A stretch of DNA of 64,000 nucleotides from Enterobacter ludwigii (GTDB lineage: Bacteria; Pseudomonadota; Gammaproteobacteria; Enterobacterales; Enterobacteriaceae), in NCBI RefSeq assembly GCF_001750725.1, contig NZ_CP017279.1, positions 2,294,001 to 2,358,000 on the forward strand. Reading direction: 5' to 3'. The translations under genes were made by a program, and so were the position numbers. Each line of letters starts with the position of its first letter. The first letter of the stretch is position 1. Under the pieces are notes generated by a model. That model did no database searches and was not told where the DNA came from. It saw only the letters and a program-made list of their open reading frames with translations. Below are positions 8,135 through 17,501 of the stretch, piece by piece.

Positions 8135-9217
8135 TTAACGATTCTGATAATTGAGTGTAATCCAGGATTTATAATTACCGCTTTTAACGTTATCCACCCA
8201 TTCTTTATTTGCCAAATACCATTCAACAGTTTTACGGATCCCACTTTCGAAGGTCTCCACTGGCTTCCAGCCCAGCTCAATTCCAATTTTCTCAGCGTCA
8301 ATGGCGTAGCGACGGTCATGGCCCGGACGGTCAGCAACATACGTAATCTGATCGCGATAAGAGCCCTCTTTTGGCATAATCTCATCCAGCAGATCGCAAA
8401 TAGTATGTACGACCTCCAGGTTCTGCTTCTCGTTATGGCCACCAATATTATAGGTCTCTCCCGGTTTCCCCTGGGTGACAACGGTGTAGAGTGCACGCGC
8501 ATGATCTTCTACATACAGCCAGTCACGAATCTGATCGCCCTTGCCGTAAATAGGCAGTGCTTTACCGTCCAGCGCATTCAGGATAACCAGCGGGATCAGC
8601 TTTTCCGGGAAGTGGTATGGGCCGTAGTTGTTTGAACAGTTGGTGACAATGGTCGGGAAACCGTAGGTACGCAGCCAGGCGCGAACCAGATGGTCGCTGG
8701 AGGCTTTCGACGCTGAATATGGGCTGCTAGGTGCATACGCGGTAGTTTCCGTAAAGAGTGGCAGCTCAATTGATGCCGGATGCTCATCAGGATGCGGTAA
8801 ATCACCATACACTTCGTCGGTAGAGATGTGATGGAAACGAAACGTGTTCTTCGCCTGCTCATCCAACATTGACCAGTACGCGCGAGCGGCTTCCAGCAGC
8901 ACATAAGTGCCGACGATATTCGTTTCAATAAACGCGGCCGGGCCGGTAATTGAACGATCGACGTGACTTTCAGCAGCCAGATGCATTACCGCATCAGGTT
9001 TATGCTTTGCGAAGATACGTTCCAAGGCGTCTTTGTCGCAAATGTCCGCATGTTCAAAAGCATATCGTTCGCTGTCACTGACTTCACTAAGCGACTCAAG
9101 GTTGCCGGCATAAGTCAGTTTATCCACATTGACGACGACGTCCTGGGTATTCTTAATAATATGTCGTACAACCGCTGAGCCGATAAAGCCGGCTCCACCC
9201 GTCACAAGAATTTTCAC
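8135..9217 (-). CDS. rmlB: dTDP-glucose 4,6-dehydratase
   Basis: Oxidises and dehydrates dTDP-glucose to dTDP-4-keto-6-deoxyglucose in the cytoplasm. The 360 residues match the full RmlB length. [20 protein letters not shown] is the NAD-binding start; [22 protein letters not shown] (catalytic Asp-Glu pair) and [13 protein letters not shown] (YxxxK) are all present, with [17 protein letters not shown] and [11 protein letters not shown] near the end. It is the first gene after the JUMPStart leader, as in many enterobacterial O-antigen clusters. A 53-base gap separates it from the reductase gene. Its product could feed L-rhamnose through RmlC and an RmlD not seen here, or another 6-deoxy sugar. 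Confidence 0.96.
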   Translation of the reverse strand: MKILVTGGAGFIGSAVVRHIIKNTQDVVVNVDKLTYAGNLESLSEVSDSERYAFEHADICDKDALERIFAKHKPDAVMHLAAESHVDRSITGPAAFIETNIVGTYVLLEAARAYWSMLDEQAKNTFRFHHISTDEVYGDLPHPDEHPASIELPLFTETTAYAPSSPYSASKASSDHLVRAWLRTYGFPTIVTNCSNNYGPYHFPEKLIPLVILNALDGKALPIYGKGDQIRDWLYVEDHARALYTVVTQGKPGETYNIGGHNEKQNLEVVHTICDLLDEIMPKEGSYRDQITYVADRPGHDRRYAIDAEKIGIELGWKPVETFESGIRKTVEWYLANKEWVDNVKSGNYKSWITLNYQNR

Positions 9218-9298
9218 GTTATCTATTCCGCCTGTTGGAAATGTCTGGATACTGGCGCTCTGAAATCCGATCGTTTATTAACGCTTTCAGAAATTAAG

Positions 9299-9337
9299 CA
9301 CGCTACCGCCCCTGGCTTGACAGCTACCAGTGCACTG
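9299..9337 (-). promoter_or_regulatory. JUMPStart element with ops (RfaH recruitment), O-antigen operon
   Basis: Read on the minus strand, this 39-base block starts CAGTGCACTGGTAGCTG and ends with the ops core GGCGGTAGCGTG (9299-9310). It matches the JUMPStart consensus almost completely. Such elements in surface polysaccharide leaders pause RNA polymerase and load the antiterminator RfaH. It lies about 80 bases before rmlB. Confidence 0.93.
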
Positions 9338-9359
9338 AGCGATTTTTGATTAAATGATT

Positions 9360-9385
9360 TTTCTTGTCTGGATACAGACAAAAAA
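9360..9385 (-). other. Short inverted repeat upstream of JUMPStart
   Basis: Arms TTGTCTG (9364-9370) and CAGACAA (9375-9381) enclose a 4-base loop. A/T flanks extend the pairing after one mismatch. On the minus strand the stem is flanked by six T on the 5' side and an A-run on the 3' side. It lies in the leader about 22 bases upstream of JUMPStart. It could be a pause hairpin or an operator; nothing further can be read. Confidence 0.4.
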
Positions 9386-9494
9386 CTGGCGTTAATTGTC
9401 GTCCTAAATGGCATCAGAAACAAGCACAAATCGTTACAAATTCGTCGAGATTTAAATCAGATAACTCTCTGTTATCACTGAAATTAATAACAAA

Positions 9495-9549
9495 AAGCGG
9501 TAGCCCGCATTCTGGTTATGTTACAACACCAAAATACCGACTACCGCTT
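9495..9549 (-). terminator. Possible galF terminator
   Basis: On the minus strand, 22 bases after the galF stop, AAGCGGTAG (9541-9549) pairs with CTACCGCTT (9495-9503), and the transcript then runs into a T-tract (CTTTTTG). The loop is long (37 bases) with only weak internal pairing, so termination efficiency is doubtful. Confidence 0.4.
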
Positions 9550-9571
9550 ATATAAAGTGAGAAGATGTGGT

Positions 9572-10468
9572 TCAGTCGTTAGCCAGCAACTTCTCAATCC
9601 GGCTTCTGAACTTCTGACCTTCCTTCAGGTTACGCAGGCCATACTTCACAAATGCCTGCATATAGCCCAGTTTCTTACCGCAGTCGTAGCTGTCACCGGT
9701 CATCAGCATCGCGTCAACAGACTGCTTCTTAGCCAGTTCAGCAATCGCATCGGTCAACTGGATACGGTCCCAGGCACCCGGCTCGGTTTTTTCCAGCTCG
9801 GCCCAGATATCCGCGTTGAGAACATAACGGCCAACGGCCATCAGGTCAGAATCCAGCGTCTGCGGCTGATCCGGTTTCTCGATAAACTCAACGATACGGC
9901 TCACCTGCCCTTCCGTCTCCAGCGGTTCTTTAGTCTGGATAACAGAGTACTCGGAGAGATCGCCTTTCATGCGCTTAGCAAGCACCTGGCTGCGGCCCGT
10001 TTCGTTGAAGCGCGCCACCATTGCCGCCAGGTTGTAACGCAGCGGATCGGCAGATGCGCTGTCGATAATGATATCCGGCAGAACAACGATGAACGGGTTG
10101 TCACCCACGACCGGGCGTGCGCAAAGAATGGAGTGGCCCAGACCCAGCGGCTGTGCCTGACGCACGTTCATGATGGTTACGCCAGGAGGGCAGATAGACT
10201 GCACTTCAGCCAGCAGCTGGCGTTTTACGCGCTGCTCAAGCAACGCTTCGAGTTCGTAAGAGGTGTCGAAGTGGTTTTCTACCGCATTCTTGGAGGAGTG
10301 CGTAACCAGGACGATTTCTTTGATCCCTGCAGCAACAATTTCATCGACAATGTATTGAATCATCGGTTTGTCGACAATCGGCAGCATCTCTTTAGGAATG
10401 GCTTTTGTGGCTGGCAACATATGCATGCCCAGGCCTGCTACCGGAATGACTGCTTTCAAATTAATCAT
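9572..10468 (-). CDS. galF: GalU-like UTP-glucose-1-phosphate uridylyltransferase subunit GalF
   Basis: A 298-residue GT-A nucleotidyltransferase paralogous to GalU, thought to modulate UDP-glucose supply. The N-terminus reads [20 protein letters not shown]: GalF has MH where GalU has TR, which separates the paralogues. [21 protein letters not shown] and [15 protein letters not shown] follow. The ATG at 10468 is preferred over an in-frame GTG at 10480, because AAGGTGG sits about 8 bases upstream of the ATG and overlaps the GTG. It lies between wcaM and the O-antigen operon, the standard enterobacterial boundary, and probably has its own promoter (10498-10503). Confidence 0.96.
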   Translation of the reverse strand: MINLKAVIPVAGLGMHMLPATKAIPKEMLPIVDKPMIQYIVDEIVAAGIKEIVLVTHSSKNAVENHFDTSYELEALLEQRVKRQLLAEVQSICPPGVTIMNVRQAQPLGLGHSILCARPVVGDNPFIVVLPDIIIDSASADPLRYNLAAMVARFNETGRSQVLAKRMKGDLSEYSVIQTKEPLETEGQVSRIVEFIEKPDQPQTLDSDLMAVGRYVLNADIWAELEKTEPGAWDRIQLTDAIAELAKKQSVDAMLMTGDSYDCGKKLGYMQAFVKYGLRNLKEGQKFRSRIEKLLAND

Positions 10469-10497
10469 TATTTCTTCCACCTTAAAATGGTTGACGA

Positions 10498-10503
10498 ATT
10501 ATA
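10498..10503 (-). promoter_or_regulatory. Possible galF promoter -10 box
   Basis: TATAAT on the minus strand, 29 bases upstream of the galF ATG. No good -35 hexamer stands 17 bases upstream, so this is tentative. Confidence 0.35.
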
Positions 10504-10645
10504 GCTCTTTAACCTGTTTTCGCCAGCATGATTTGCCGTGATTCTTATATGATGTTAGGGGACCACATCACAAAAAACAGTAGTTGTAATCTGAATAGAT
10601 CGCGTTTCTGTGCCAGGAATAGTCGCAAAAAAAGACAATTGTCGA

Positions 10646-12037
10646 TTATCTGTGCGGGAGCGCAAAATTCAGCCGCTCCGTATTCACCACCTGCTGGTCC
10701 ACGCGGTCAATATCCACGGAGCTCTGCCCTTTCTCATTCACAGCCTTGATGTTCGCCAGCGACAGTAAGGTCTCATCTTTAGCCATAAACTTGCCTCGCA
10801 CATCCTTACGCAGGTCGAAATTCATCTTCAGCGCCGGGCCGACGGCAGCTTCCTGCATCACGTTGATATTACGCAAGAAGAGGTGTTGCGGTTTGTTGTG
10901 CAACTCAAGCGTTGCCCGCTGCATCTCAACGTTGGTGATGGCCACAAAGGAGGTGGCGTTGCCGGATGAAATTTGTATTCCGCGCAGTTTGTACGCAAGC
11001 TGGCGATTATCCAGGCGAATGTCGTTCAGCTTAAAGTTCTGAGGTATCGAGAGATAGTCACCTTTTATTACACCGTAGCCGATCAGCATGCCAGCACTAT
11101 TGACCATATCGACATTATCAATAATGAAATTATCACAGCCATAAATGGCTACCGTGGCGTTGTCTATTCCCGCCTTCTTGCTGAAGTCAGGAGTGATATT
11201 CTTGGCCTTAATATTGCGAATAATAAAGTGCTTACCGTTTTCGACGTGGACTAACTGACGACAGTTGCTACCGGTGATATTTGCCACCACGAAGTTCTTC
11301 ACCGTTTGCTTTTCCGGATAATCGTTGTCGTAGGTGCTGCCGGCGAGACCAATGCCGATGCCCCAGTTGATCTTGCCGTTTGTACAGTTAATGTTGTCAA
11401 TCACATGATCGGAGATCAGGATGTTACGGTCATTAATGGCGACGTTCCACTCAATCGCGTCGCCCTGCAAATGGCTGAATTTACTGTTGGTGATGCGCGC
11501 GCCATCTATCTGATTATGGAATCCCTGGCGCAGGATGGCGTAGTTAGCCTGGCTTACGCTGATGTTATCAATCAGCAGGTTGCGCATGACGCGAGGCTTT
11601 TTGCCGCCAATGTAGATCTGCGTCACCGGTCCAAAGCCGCTCATTGCCAGCCCTTTGATCACACAGTCTGAACCGCGAATGTCCAGCGTAATGTTCTCCG
11701 TGCGGCCGTCACCTTCACCAATCACTTTACTGCCTTCCTGCAGCACAAAGCGTCCGCGACCATTTCCCGTTAACGCACCGCGGATCAACAGCGTTTTACC
11801 GTCAGGAATGAAAATGCCCGTATTGATGTTTTTACAGGTGAGCCCGGCAGGGACAACAACGGTGTCGCCTTCGTTAAATGCCTGCTTAAAGGCGGCGATC
11901 CAGTCGTTGTTGTTGTACTGGTTAACAGAGACCGTCTTTCCGGTTGCCGCCCGCGCAATGCGGGACGACAGCAGCGGCGTAGCCGCCAGGACGGATAATG
12001 AAGAGACAAAGGTGCGTCGGGTAATCTTTTTCAGCAT
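10646..12037 (-). CDS. wcaM: Colanic acid biosynthesis protein WcaM
   Basis: Last gene of the colanic acid operon, 463 residues. The N-terminus [19 protein letters not shown] is a Tat-type signal (RRTF) followed by a hydrophobic stretch and an ARA cleavage region, so the mature protein should be periplasmic. The body is rich in short repeats such as [10 protein letters not shown] and [10 protein letters not shown], expected of a right-handed beta-helix (pectate-lyase-like) fold. Its exact enzymatic role in the family is not firmly known; action on the polymer is an inference. It starts 12 bases after wcaL ends. Confidence 0.94.
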   Translation of the reverse strand: MLKKITRRTFVSSLSVLAATPLLSSRIARAATGKTVSVNQYNNNDWIAAFKQAFNEGDTVVVPAGLTCKNINTGIFIPDGKTLLIRGALTGNGRGRFVLQEGSKVIGEGDGRTENITLDIRGSDCVIKGLAMSGFGPVTQIYIGGKKPRVMRNLLIDNISVSQANYAILRQGFHNQIDGARITNSKFSHLQGDAIEWNVAINDRNILISDHVIDNINCTNGKINWGIGIGLAGSTYDNDYPEKQTVKNFVVANITGSNCRQLVHVENGKHFIIRNIKAKNITPDFSKKAGIDNATVAIYGCDNFIIDNVDMVNSAGMLIGYGVIKGDYLSIPQNFKLNDIRLDNRQLAYKLRGIQISSGNATSFVAITNVEMQRATLELHNKPQHLFLRNINVMQEAAVGPALKMNFDLRKDVRGKFMAKDETLLSLANIKAVNEKGQSSVDIDRVDQQVVNTERLNFALPHR

Positions 12038-12049
12038 ACAACCTCGGCG

Positions 12050-13270
12050 TTACAACGTTTGCAGCAGGCTCGCTAACTGGCGATTAATCACCTGCTGGTT
12101 AAAATCTGCTTCAACTTTTTGTCGGGCGTTGTGGATAACGGGCTCCAGCGCCTGCTGGTCGATGCCGCTAAATTCGGCTAAACGATCCGCAAGGGCCATC
12201 GCATTATTCTCCGGTACCAGCCAGCCGGAGTAATCAGACTTGATTAACTCCGGGATCCCGCTGTGCAGGGTCGACACCACCGGAATACCGACGGCCATCG
12301 CCTCCATTAACGCAACCGGGATCCCTTCCATATCGCCATCGGCGCCGGTCACGGAAGGCAGCAGGAATACATCCGCCTCATCCAGCATGGCCTTCACCTC
12401 GTGGCTTGGCTTAAAGCCTGGCATCTCCACGTAATCTTCCAGCTGATACTGTTCGATAAGCGTGCGAAGACGACGCTCCCACGGGCCAATACCGAGAATG
12501 CGATAGCGGAAATCCACGCCGCGCGCTCGCAGCTGGCGGCAGGCTTCGATGGCCACGTGTAGACCTTTTTTCTCCGTCAGACGTGCCACAGAAATAATCT
12601 GCAGCGGTTTTCCCGGTACCTTGACCGGGCGGCGGGTAAAGCGCTCTAAATCCACGCCCATACGCGAAACGGTGATTTTTTCCTGCGGACAGCCCATGTT
12701 TTTCAGACGCCCGGCCCACAGGTCGCTGATGGGCAGCATCATGTCGCCACGGCGGAAAAGCTGCTGATACTCCGGCGTGTAGTGGTTCAATACCTCGCGG
12801 CTGGAGATGTCGATACCGTGGAAGATGGTCGCAATCTTACCGTCAATCACCCCCAGCTCACGCAGTTTGGCGGCGGTCACGCCCGCCGGGCCAAAGTGAG
12901 CAATAAACACATCGGCGCGGTACGGCTGCGCCGTTTGACCACAAATGGCAGACAGGATCAGGTTGCGAGATTCCGCGCCATAGCGGGAAACATTCAGCGC
13001 GCGCCAGGTCGACGCACGATGGATCCCGCGTAAGGTCTGGCTGGCCCGGTGGCGCAGCTTATTTACTCTTCCTGAGGGCTCGTCCTGCAGCCAGCGGGTT
13101 TTCGCCTCCAGCCCATACTGCGTATACGCCGCATGGGTATTTTGTGTATCGCCCTTTTGCAGGGCGATGATCTCCACGTCGTATCCCATATCGATAAACG
13201 CGGTGATTTGGTTCAGCACAAAGGTTTCAGACGACAGCGGAAATTTCAGTAAGAAGAAACCAACCTTCAT
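12050..13270 (-). CDS. wcaL: Colanic acid glycosyltransferase WcaL
   Basis: A 406-residue GT4-family (GT-B fold) retaining glycosyltransferase, predicted to add one sugar to the colanic acid repeat unit on the cytoplasmic face. MKVGFFLLKFPLSSETFVLNQ is the N-terminal domain start; FHGIDISSREVLNHY and VSRMGVDLERF follow, and the donor-site motif EGIPVALMEAMAVGIPVVST carries the paired glutamates. Its ATG overlaps the wcaK stop by 4 bases. Length and sequence fit E. coli WcaL. Confidence 0.95.
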   Translation of the reverse strand: MKVGFFLLKFPLSSETFVLNQITAFIDMGYDVEIIALQKGDTQNTHAAYTQYGLEAKTRWLQDEPSGRVNKLRHRASQTLRGIHRASTWRALNVSRYGAESRNLILSAICGQTAQPYRADVFIAHFGPAGVTAAKLRELGVIDGKIATIFHGIDISSREVLNHYTPEYQQLFRRGDMMLPISDLWAGRLKNMGCPQEKITVSRMGVDLERFTRRPVKVPGKPLQIISVARLTEKKGLHVAIEACRQLRARGVDFRYRILGIGPWERRLRTLIEQYQLEDYVEMPGFKPSHEVKAMLDEADVFLLPSVTGADGDMEGIPVALMEAMAVGIPVVSTLHSGIPELIKSDYSGWLVPENNAMALADRLAEFSGIDQQALEPVIHNARQKVEADFNQQVINRQLASLLQTL

Positions 13271-14547
13271 TTCCCCTCCCGGACGCGGTCGAGCACCGAT
13301 TTCACCATCCCAATTCCCTTCTCGCGCTCGGCTTTCACCGCGACGGCCAGGCGTTCATTGATGGCAGGCAATTGCCCCAGGGTATCGCCCACCATCGCGC
13401 CAAGCGAACCATCCAGCAGATGACGAATATCAACGGCCATTTCAGGCATGCCAAGCTGCTGCATAATACCGGCTGACTTGTGCTCGTAGTTAATCGCAAT
13501 GGCCGGCGTGCCAAAGTTCATCGAAATGATCGCCGAGTGCAGACGCGTGCCCACGGTGAGGTCACAGGCTGAGAGCAATTTGCCCATCTCGAGGTCGTTC
13601 AGTTCATCCATTACTACGTGATAACGGGACGGATCGTTTACCAGGTTGCGCAGGTTCAACGCCACCATGCGGTCATCTTTGTTATAGCTGTCTATGCCGG
13701 TACAGGTTGAAAGCGCCAGCACCTGGTATCCGCTGTCCAGCACACGGTTAACCACGTCAGCAAACGCTTTCTCATACGCCGCCTGGGTGGTGCCTAAACG
13801 TTTATCAAACGGTGCGAGTTCGCGCAGAGTGATGGCGACCGTTTTTTGTTTCGCCGCCACGTCCAGCCAGTGCTGCACTGCGTAGCTCGCCTGGAAACTG
13901 TCGTCCTGATGATCCACCAGCCAGGCGGTGTCCACCCCGTGTTCCACTTTCGAAGTGTCAATCTCGCTGCGTTTCATCATATCGAGGCTTACCGACTCAC
14001 GCAGGATCAGGGCATCGCAGTGGCCGAAGACATAGTTTGCCAGCTGGTTAAACTGCGGATCCTGGAACGGCCCGACGCTGTGACCAATCATAAACAGCGG
14101 TTTTTTCGCCATGAATGTGCAGAGTGCGTGCTCAAACTGCGGCACACCGTAAAGATCGACGAAGAACGATCCGCCGACCTGAATAATGGCGTCGTAGCCC
14201 GACAGCAGTCGAACGAAATCCGTGAAGCCCTGAGCAATGGCGATGTTACGCAGCTTGCCAGTATCAGTTACACGGGACAGCAACACCTGGTGCTGATAGC
14301 GACGGCGCAGAACTTTCTTCACGCGTCCCATCACGCCGGCGGCGTTGTTGTGCTGCTTCATCTGGCTGTAGAGCGGGTCGCCCATTACCGGGCGGTTCAA
14401 TAACCAGGAAGAGCTGACCGGATAACGGCTCATCACGTCCACTTCAGTCTCAGGCTTAAGGGTGTTAATCGCATCCAATAAACCGCGCAGAATGGCGCTG
14501 TCGCCACGGTTGCCGCAGGTATGGTTGCCAAGAATAAGTAATTTCAT
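13267..14547 (-). CDS. wcaK: Colanic acid polysaccharide pyruvyl transferase
   Basis: A 426-residue member of the polysaccharide pyruvyl transferase family, predicted to add the pyruvate ketal of colanic acid from phosphoenolpyruvate. Visible features are LILGNHTCGNRGDSAILRGL at the N-terminus, IIQVGGSFFVDLYG, FMIGHSVGPF, and the C-terminal GTRLHSAIISMNFGTPAIAI, a family hallmark. It is coupled to wcaL by a 4-base overlap and lies 17 bases after wzxC. Confidence 0.95.
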   Translation of the reverse strand: MKLLILGNHTCGNRGDSAILRGLLDAINTLKPETEVDVMSRYPVSSSWLLNRPVMGDPLYSQMKQHNNAAGVMGRVKKVLRRRYQHQVLLSRVTDTGKLRNIAIAQGFTDFVRLLSGYDAIIQVGGSFFVDLYGVPQFEHALCTFMAKKPLFMIGHSVGPFQDPQFNQLANYVFGHCDALILRESVSLDMMKRSEIDTSKVEHGVDTAWLVDHQDDSFQASYAVQHWLDVAAKQKTVAITLRELAPFDKRLGTTQAAYEKAFADVVNRVLDSGYQVLALSTCTGIDSYNKDDRMVALNLRNLVNDPSRYHVVMDELNDLEMGKLLSACDLTVGTRLHSAIISMNFGTPAIAINYEHKSAGIMQQLGMPEMAVDIRHLLDGSLGAMVGDTLGQLPAINERLAVAVKAEREKGIGMVKSVLDRVREGK

Positions 14548-14564
14548 AATGGCCTCTTAAATAA

Positions 14565-16043
14565 CTAGCCTGCGCGAAGCAGCGTTTTCATTTTTTCGTT
14601 ACGGCAAAACTGGCGCTTCATCTCCACCACCAGCGCATTACGTGACAGCACAATCATCACGCCAAACGCCAGTGCACCTGCTGCGACCTGTATTGCCAGC
14701 ATGGCCGCGAGCGGCAGATGGCCAGTGAGCACGATGCCCAGGCCATAGCTCACCGCAAGGGTAGGCAGTGACAGATAAAACGGCAGCCACAGGCTCAGAA
14801 TGTACTGCCGGTAGCTGGAGCCCAGCACCGGCTTGATCATCACGAAGTAGCTCAGAACGGTGTTGATGATCTGCACCAGCAGAAAACCAAGCGTGACCCC
14901 AATGGCGCCGGCCATATGTCCACCGACGATAATCGCCGGAATAAACAGGAACGTTTTAAACACGTTGAATTTGAAGCTGATATCAACCCGCGCTTTAGCC
15001 ATCAGCAGTGAGCCAATCGGGTTGCCAACGGATCGCAGCAGCCCCACCACGCACAGCAGCTGCAGGATCGGGATAATGCTGTTCCACTTCTCGCCAAACA
15101 CCAGCGGCACGAAGTTGCTCGAGACCACCATCAGCCCCAGCAAAACCGGGAAATTGATAATGCCCACCACAGAGAGCAGCTTGTAAAAATTGACGCGCAG
15201 CTTCTCGGTGTCGTCCTGAATTTTGGCGAACGCCGGGAACAGTACGCGGGTGATAATCGGGTTGAGCTTCATCGGTGGTACTACCGCGACGTTGTACGCC
15301 AGGTTGTACCCGCCCGCGACGCTCGCGCCGAGGATGCGTGCCAGCACCAGCGTGGAGAGGTTGGTGTTGACATAGTTGATGATGCTGTCGGCGGTGAGCC
15401 ACGCGCCAAAACGCAGGTTGGATGACACCGAAGCGAGAGAGAAATGCAGCCCAGGACGGTAAATCTTGCGGCCAAAGTAGCCGAACAGCAGCGTACGCAC
15501 GGCAGAGTTAACCAGATACCCGAGGATAGCGGTCATGGCCAGCGGCCAGAAATGGGCGCTGACCACGGTAAAGGTAAACCCTGCGAGAACGGCGCTGGTC
15601 TCGATCATCCCAATTTTGTTGAATTCCAGCTCTTTCTGCATCAACGCGCGGAACTGTTGCCCGTGCGGGATCACCACAAAAGCAAACGAGAGCGTACGCA
15701 TCAGCGGTGCCAGATCGGGGTTGTGCAGCACGCTGGCGATGGTATCGCTCAACAGGAACACCAGCACGAAAACGAACACCCCCAGCCCAACGTTCAGCCA
15801 GTAGAGCGTGGTCAGTTCCAGATGGCTGATCTCTTTGCGCTGGATAATCGAGTTAGCAATGCCGAAGTCAGACAGCGTATCGGCCAGCGCGATAATCACC
15901 AGCGAGACGGTCAGCAGACCGAACTGGTGGTTATCGATAATGCGCGCCAGCACCGTCATCTGCACCAGGCCGAGGCCAATGATGACAATGGTCGCCATCG
16001 CTGACCATTTGGCGCCGCTGATGGTTTTTTCACGTAAGCTCAT
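14565..16043 (-). CDS. wzxC: Colanic acid repeat-unit flippase WzxC
   Basis: A 492-residue MOP-superfamily exporter with many hydrophobic segments, moving the undecaprenyl-linked colanic acid unit to the periplasm. MSLREKTISGAKWSAMATIV and the early YWLNVGLGVFVFVLVFLL are typical of WzxC. The gene follows the wcaJ stop by one base, so the two are almost certainly cotranslated. Its higher GC and ordinary codon use contrast with the flippase of the O-antigen cluster at 929-2188. Confidence 0.95.
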   Translation of the reverse strand: MSLREKTISGAKWSAMATIVIIGLGLVQMTVLARIIDNHQFGLLTVSLVIIALADTLSDFGIANSIIQRKEISHLELTTLYWLNVGLGVFVFVLVFLLSDTIASVLHNPDLAPLMRTLSFAFVVIPHGQQFRALMQKELEFNKIGMIETSAVLAGFTFTVVSAHFWPLAMTAILGYLVNSAVRTLLFGYFGRKIYRPGLHFSLASVSSNLRFGAWLTADSIINYVNTNLSTLVLARILGASVAGGYNLAYNVAVVPPMKLNPIITRVLFPAFAKIQDDTEKLRVNFYKLLSVVGIINFPVLLGLMVVSSNFVPLVFGEKWNSIIPILQLLCVVGLLRSVGNPIGSLLMAKARVDISFKFNVFKTFLFIPAIIVGGHMAGAIGVTLGFLLVQIINTVLSYFVMIKPVLGSSYRQYILSLWLPFYLSLPTLAVSYGLGIVLTGHLPLAAMLAIQVAAGALAFGVMIVLSRNALVVEMKRQFCRNEKMKTLLRAG

Positions 16044-16044
16044 C

Positions 16045-17439
16045 TTAGTACGCCGCTTTGTTCACGAAACCTTTGAAGATGGTCAGAAAGACGATCTTGA
16101 TATCGAACCAGAGGCTCCATTCACGGATGTACTCCAGGTCGAATTCGATGCGTTTTTCCATTTTTTCCAGCGTGTCGGTCTCGCCGCGCCAGCCGTTGAT
16201 CTGCGCCCAGCCGGTAATGCCTGGCTTCACTTTATGGCGCAACATGTAGCCTTCAATCAGCGAGCGGTACTGTTCGTTGTGAGCCACGGCATGGGGACGG
16301 GGTCCGACAATCGACATGCCACCGGTAAAGACGTTGATAAACTGCGGCAGCTCATCCAGCGAGGTACGGCGCAGGAAGTTCCCCACCCGCGTCACACGTG
16401 GATCGTTCTGCGTCGCCTGGGTCACGACCTTGTCGTTCTCCATCACCTTCATTGAGCGGAATTTCCACACCATGATGGGCTTACCGTCCATGCCGTAGCG
16501 GGTCTGACGGAAGATAACCGGGCCCGGGGAGCTCAGCTTCACCGCCAGAGCAATGCAGCACAGCACCGGGGAGATCAGCAGTAAGATCAGTGAAGAGAGC
16601 ACGATATCCTCCAGGCGCTTGAGCACGCGATTGATACCCGACAGCGGGGTGTCATACAGCGGCACGACCGGCACGCCGTTCACTTCTTCAATACGGGAGT
16701 GGAGGATGTTAAAGGTAAAGACGTCCGGGATCAGGATCACCGAACAGGTGGTATCGGCCAGTTCACGCATCAGTTTCTTAATGCGGGATTCATCTTTCAT
16801 CTGCATCGCGATGTAGACATTATGAATTTTGCCGGCTTTCGCGTCCTCAATAAGCTGTTCGTAATTACCGGCCCAGTCTGAAGGCACGCCGCCAGGCTTC
16901 GCGTCGTGATAAATCCCGACCACTTCAAAACCTAACCATGGCTCTTTGCGGAAGCTATCGAGAAGCACCTTCCCTACCAGCAAATCCCCCGCCACGGCGA
17001 CAAAGCGACGGTTATAACCGCGGTTACGCAGCCAGCCGGCGCCAAAACGGATCAGGGTGCGGCATACCACCATGCCGACGCTGGTAATCAGGTACCAGCA
17101 CAGATACGTCACCAGGCGATTATCAAAATCCTGACTGAATGCCACCAGCCCTGCGCTGAAGATCAGGCTTAATGTCCAGTTCTGCAGCAACAGCATCAGT
17201 TCGGTGGTCATTTTCACACCACGCCACGAACGGTAGAAGTCGGTCATCCCCCCGATCATCTGGAACACAACCAGCGCAATCAGCGCCATGAGCAGATGCA
17301 TGTAGAAGAAGGATTGCCCGCTTACCCAACTCACCACCCATAATCCGCCGACCATGATGGTGATATCAGAAAAACGCTGCACCATGGAGATTAACGATGC
17401 ATTCGTTCTCGCTCGTTCGCGTTTTTTTAGATTCGTCAT
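16045..17439 (-). CDS. wcaJ: Undecaprenyl-phosphate glucose phosphotransferase WcaJ
   Basis: Starts colanic acid assembly by moving glucose-1-phosphate from UDP-glucose to undecaprenyl phosphate. The 464 residues comprise about four N-terminal membrane helices, a CoA-binding-like middle domain, a further hydrophobic segment (LSSLILLLISPVLCCIAL), and a C-terminal bacterial sugar transferase domain. The catalytic core is recognisable in VWKFRSMKV, RRTSLDELPQFINVFTGGMS, IVGPRPHAVAHNEQY and VKPGITGWAQINGWRGETDT. A GC-rich intercistronic hairpin (17465-17493) separates it from cpsG. Confidence 0.97.
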   Translation of the reverse strand: MTNLKKRERARTNASLISMVQRFSDITIMVGGLWVVSWVSGQSFFYMHLLMALIALVVFQMIGGMTDFYRSWRGVKMTTELMLLLQNWTLSLIFSAGLVAFSQDFDNRLVTYLCWYLITSVGMVVCRTLIRFGAGWLRNRGYNRRFVAVAGDLLVGKVLLDSFRKEPWLGFEVVGIYHDAKPGGVPSDWAGNYEQLIEDAKAGKIHNVYIAMQMKDESRIKKLMRELADTTCSVILIPDVFTFNILHSRIEEVNGVPVVPLYDTPLSGINRVLKRLEDIVLSSLILLLISPVLCCIALAVKLSSPGPVIFRQTRYGMDGKPIMVWKFRSMKVMENDKVVTQATQNDPRVTRVGNFLRRTSLDELPQFINVFTGGMSIVGPRPHAVAHNEQYRSLIEGYMLRHKVKPGITGWAQINGWRGETDTLEKMEKRIEFDLEYIREWSLWFDIKIVFLTIFKGFVNKAAY

Positions 17440-17464
17440 CGTTGTTCCTTTAGTTCAACACCTG

Positions 17465-17493
17465 CCCCCTCACCCCACATCAGGGTGAGGGGG
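17465..17493 (-). repeat. GC-rich palindrome between cpsG and wcaJ
   Basis: Arms CCCCCTCACCC (17465-17475) and GGGTGAGGGGG (17483-17493) form an 11-bp stem with a 7-base loop. On the minus strand it lies after the cpsG stop, without a U-tract. The composition resembles the small dispersed intergenic palindromes of Enterobacter-group genomes, which may stabilise upstream mRNA (inference). Confidence 0.6.
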
Positions 17494-17501
17494 AAAGCTA
17501 T

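Larger units (their letters stand above)
9218..9571 (-). promoter_or_regulatory. O-antigen operon leader and promoter region
   Basis: A 354-base gene-free stretch between galF and rmlB. In transcription order it holds a terminator-like hairpin after galF (9495-9549), AT-rich sequence where the O-antigen promoter must lie (no convincing -10/-35 pair could be chosen), a 7-bp hairpin with A/T flanks (9360-9385), the JUMPStart/ops element (9299-9337), and about 80 bases to the rmlB start. The 11-mer TGTCTGGATAC occurs at 9242 and again at 9365. Confidence 0.7.

Noticed and set aside
9518..10504. 328-codon plus-strand ORF
   Set aside because: Exact antisense shadow of galF, produced by the codon bias of the minus strand.
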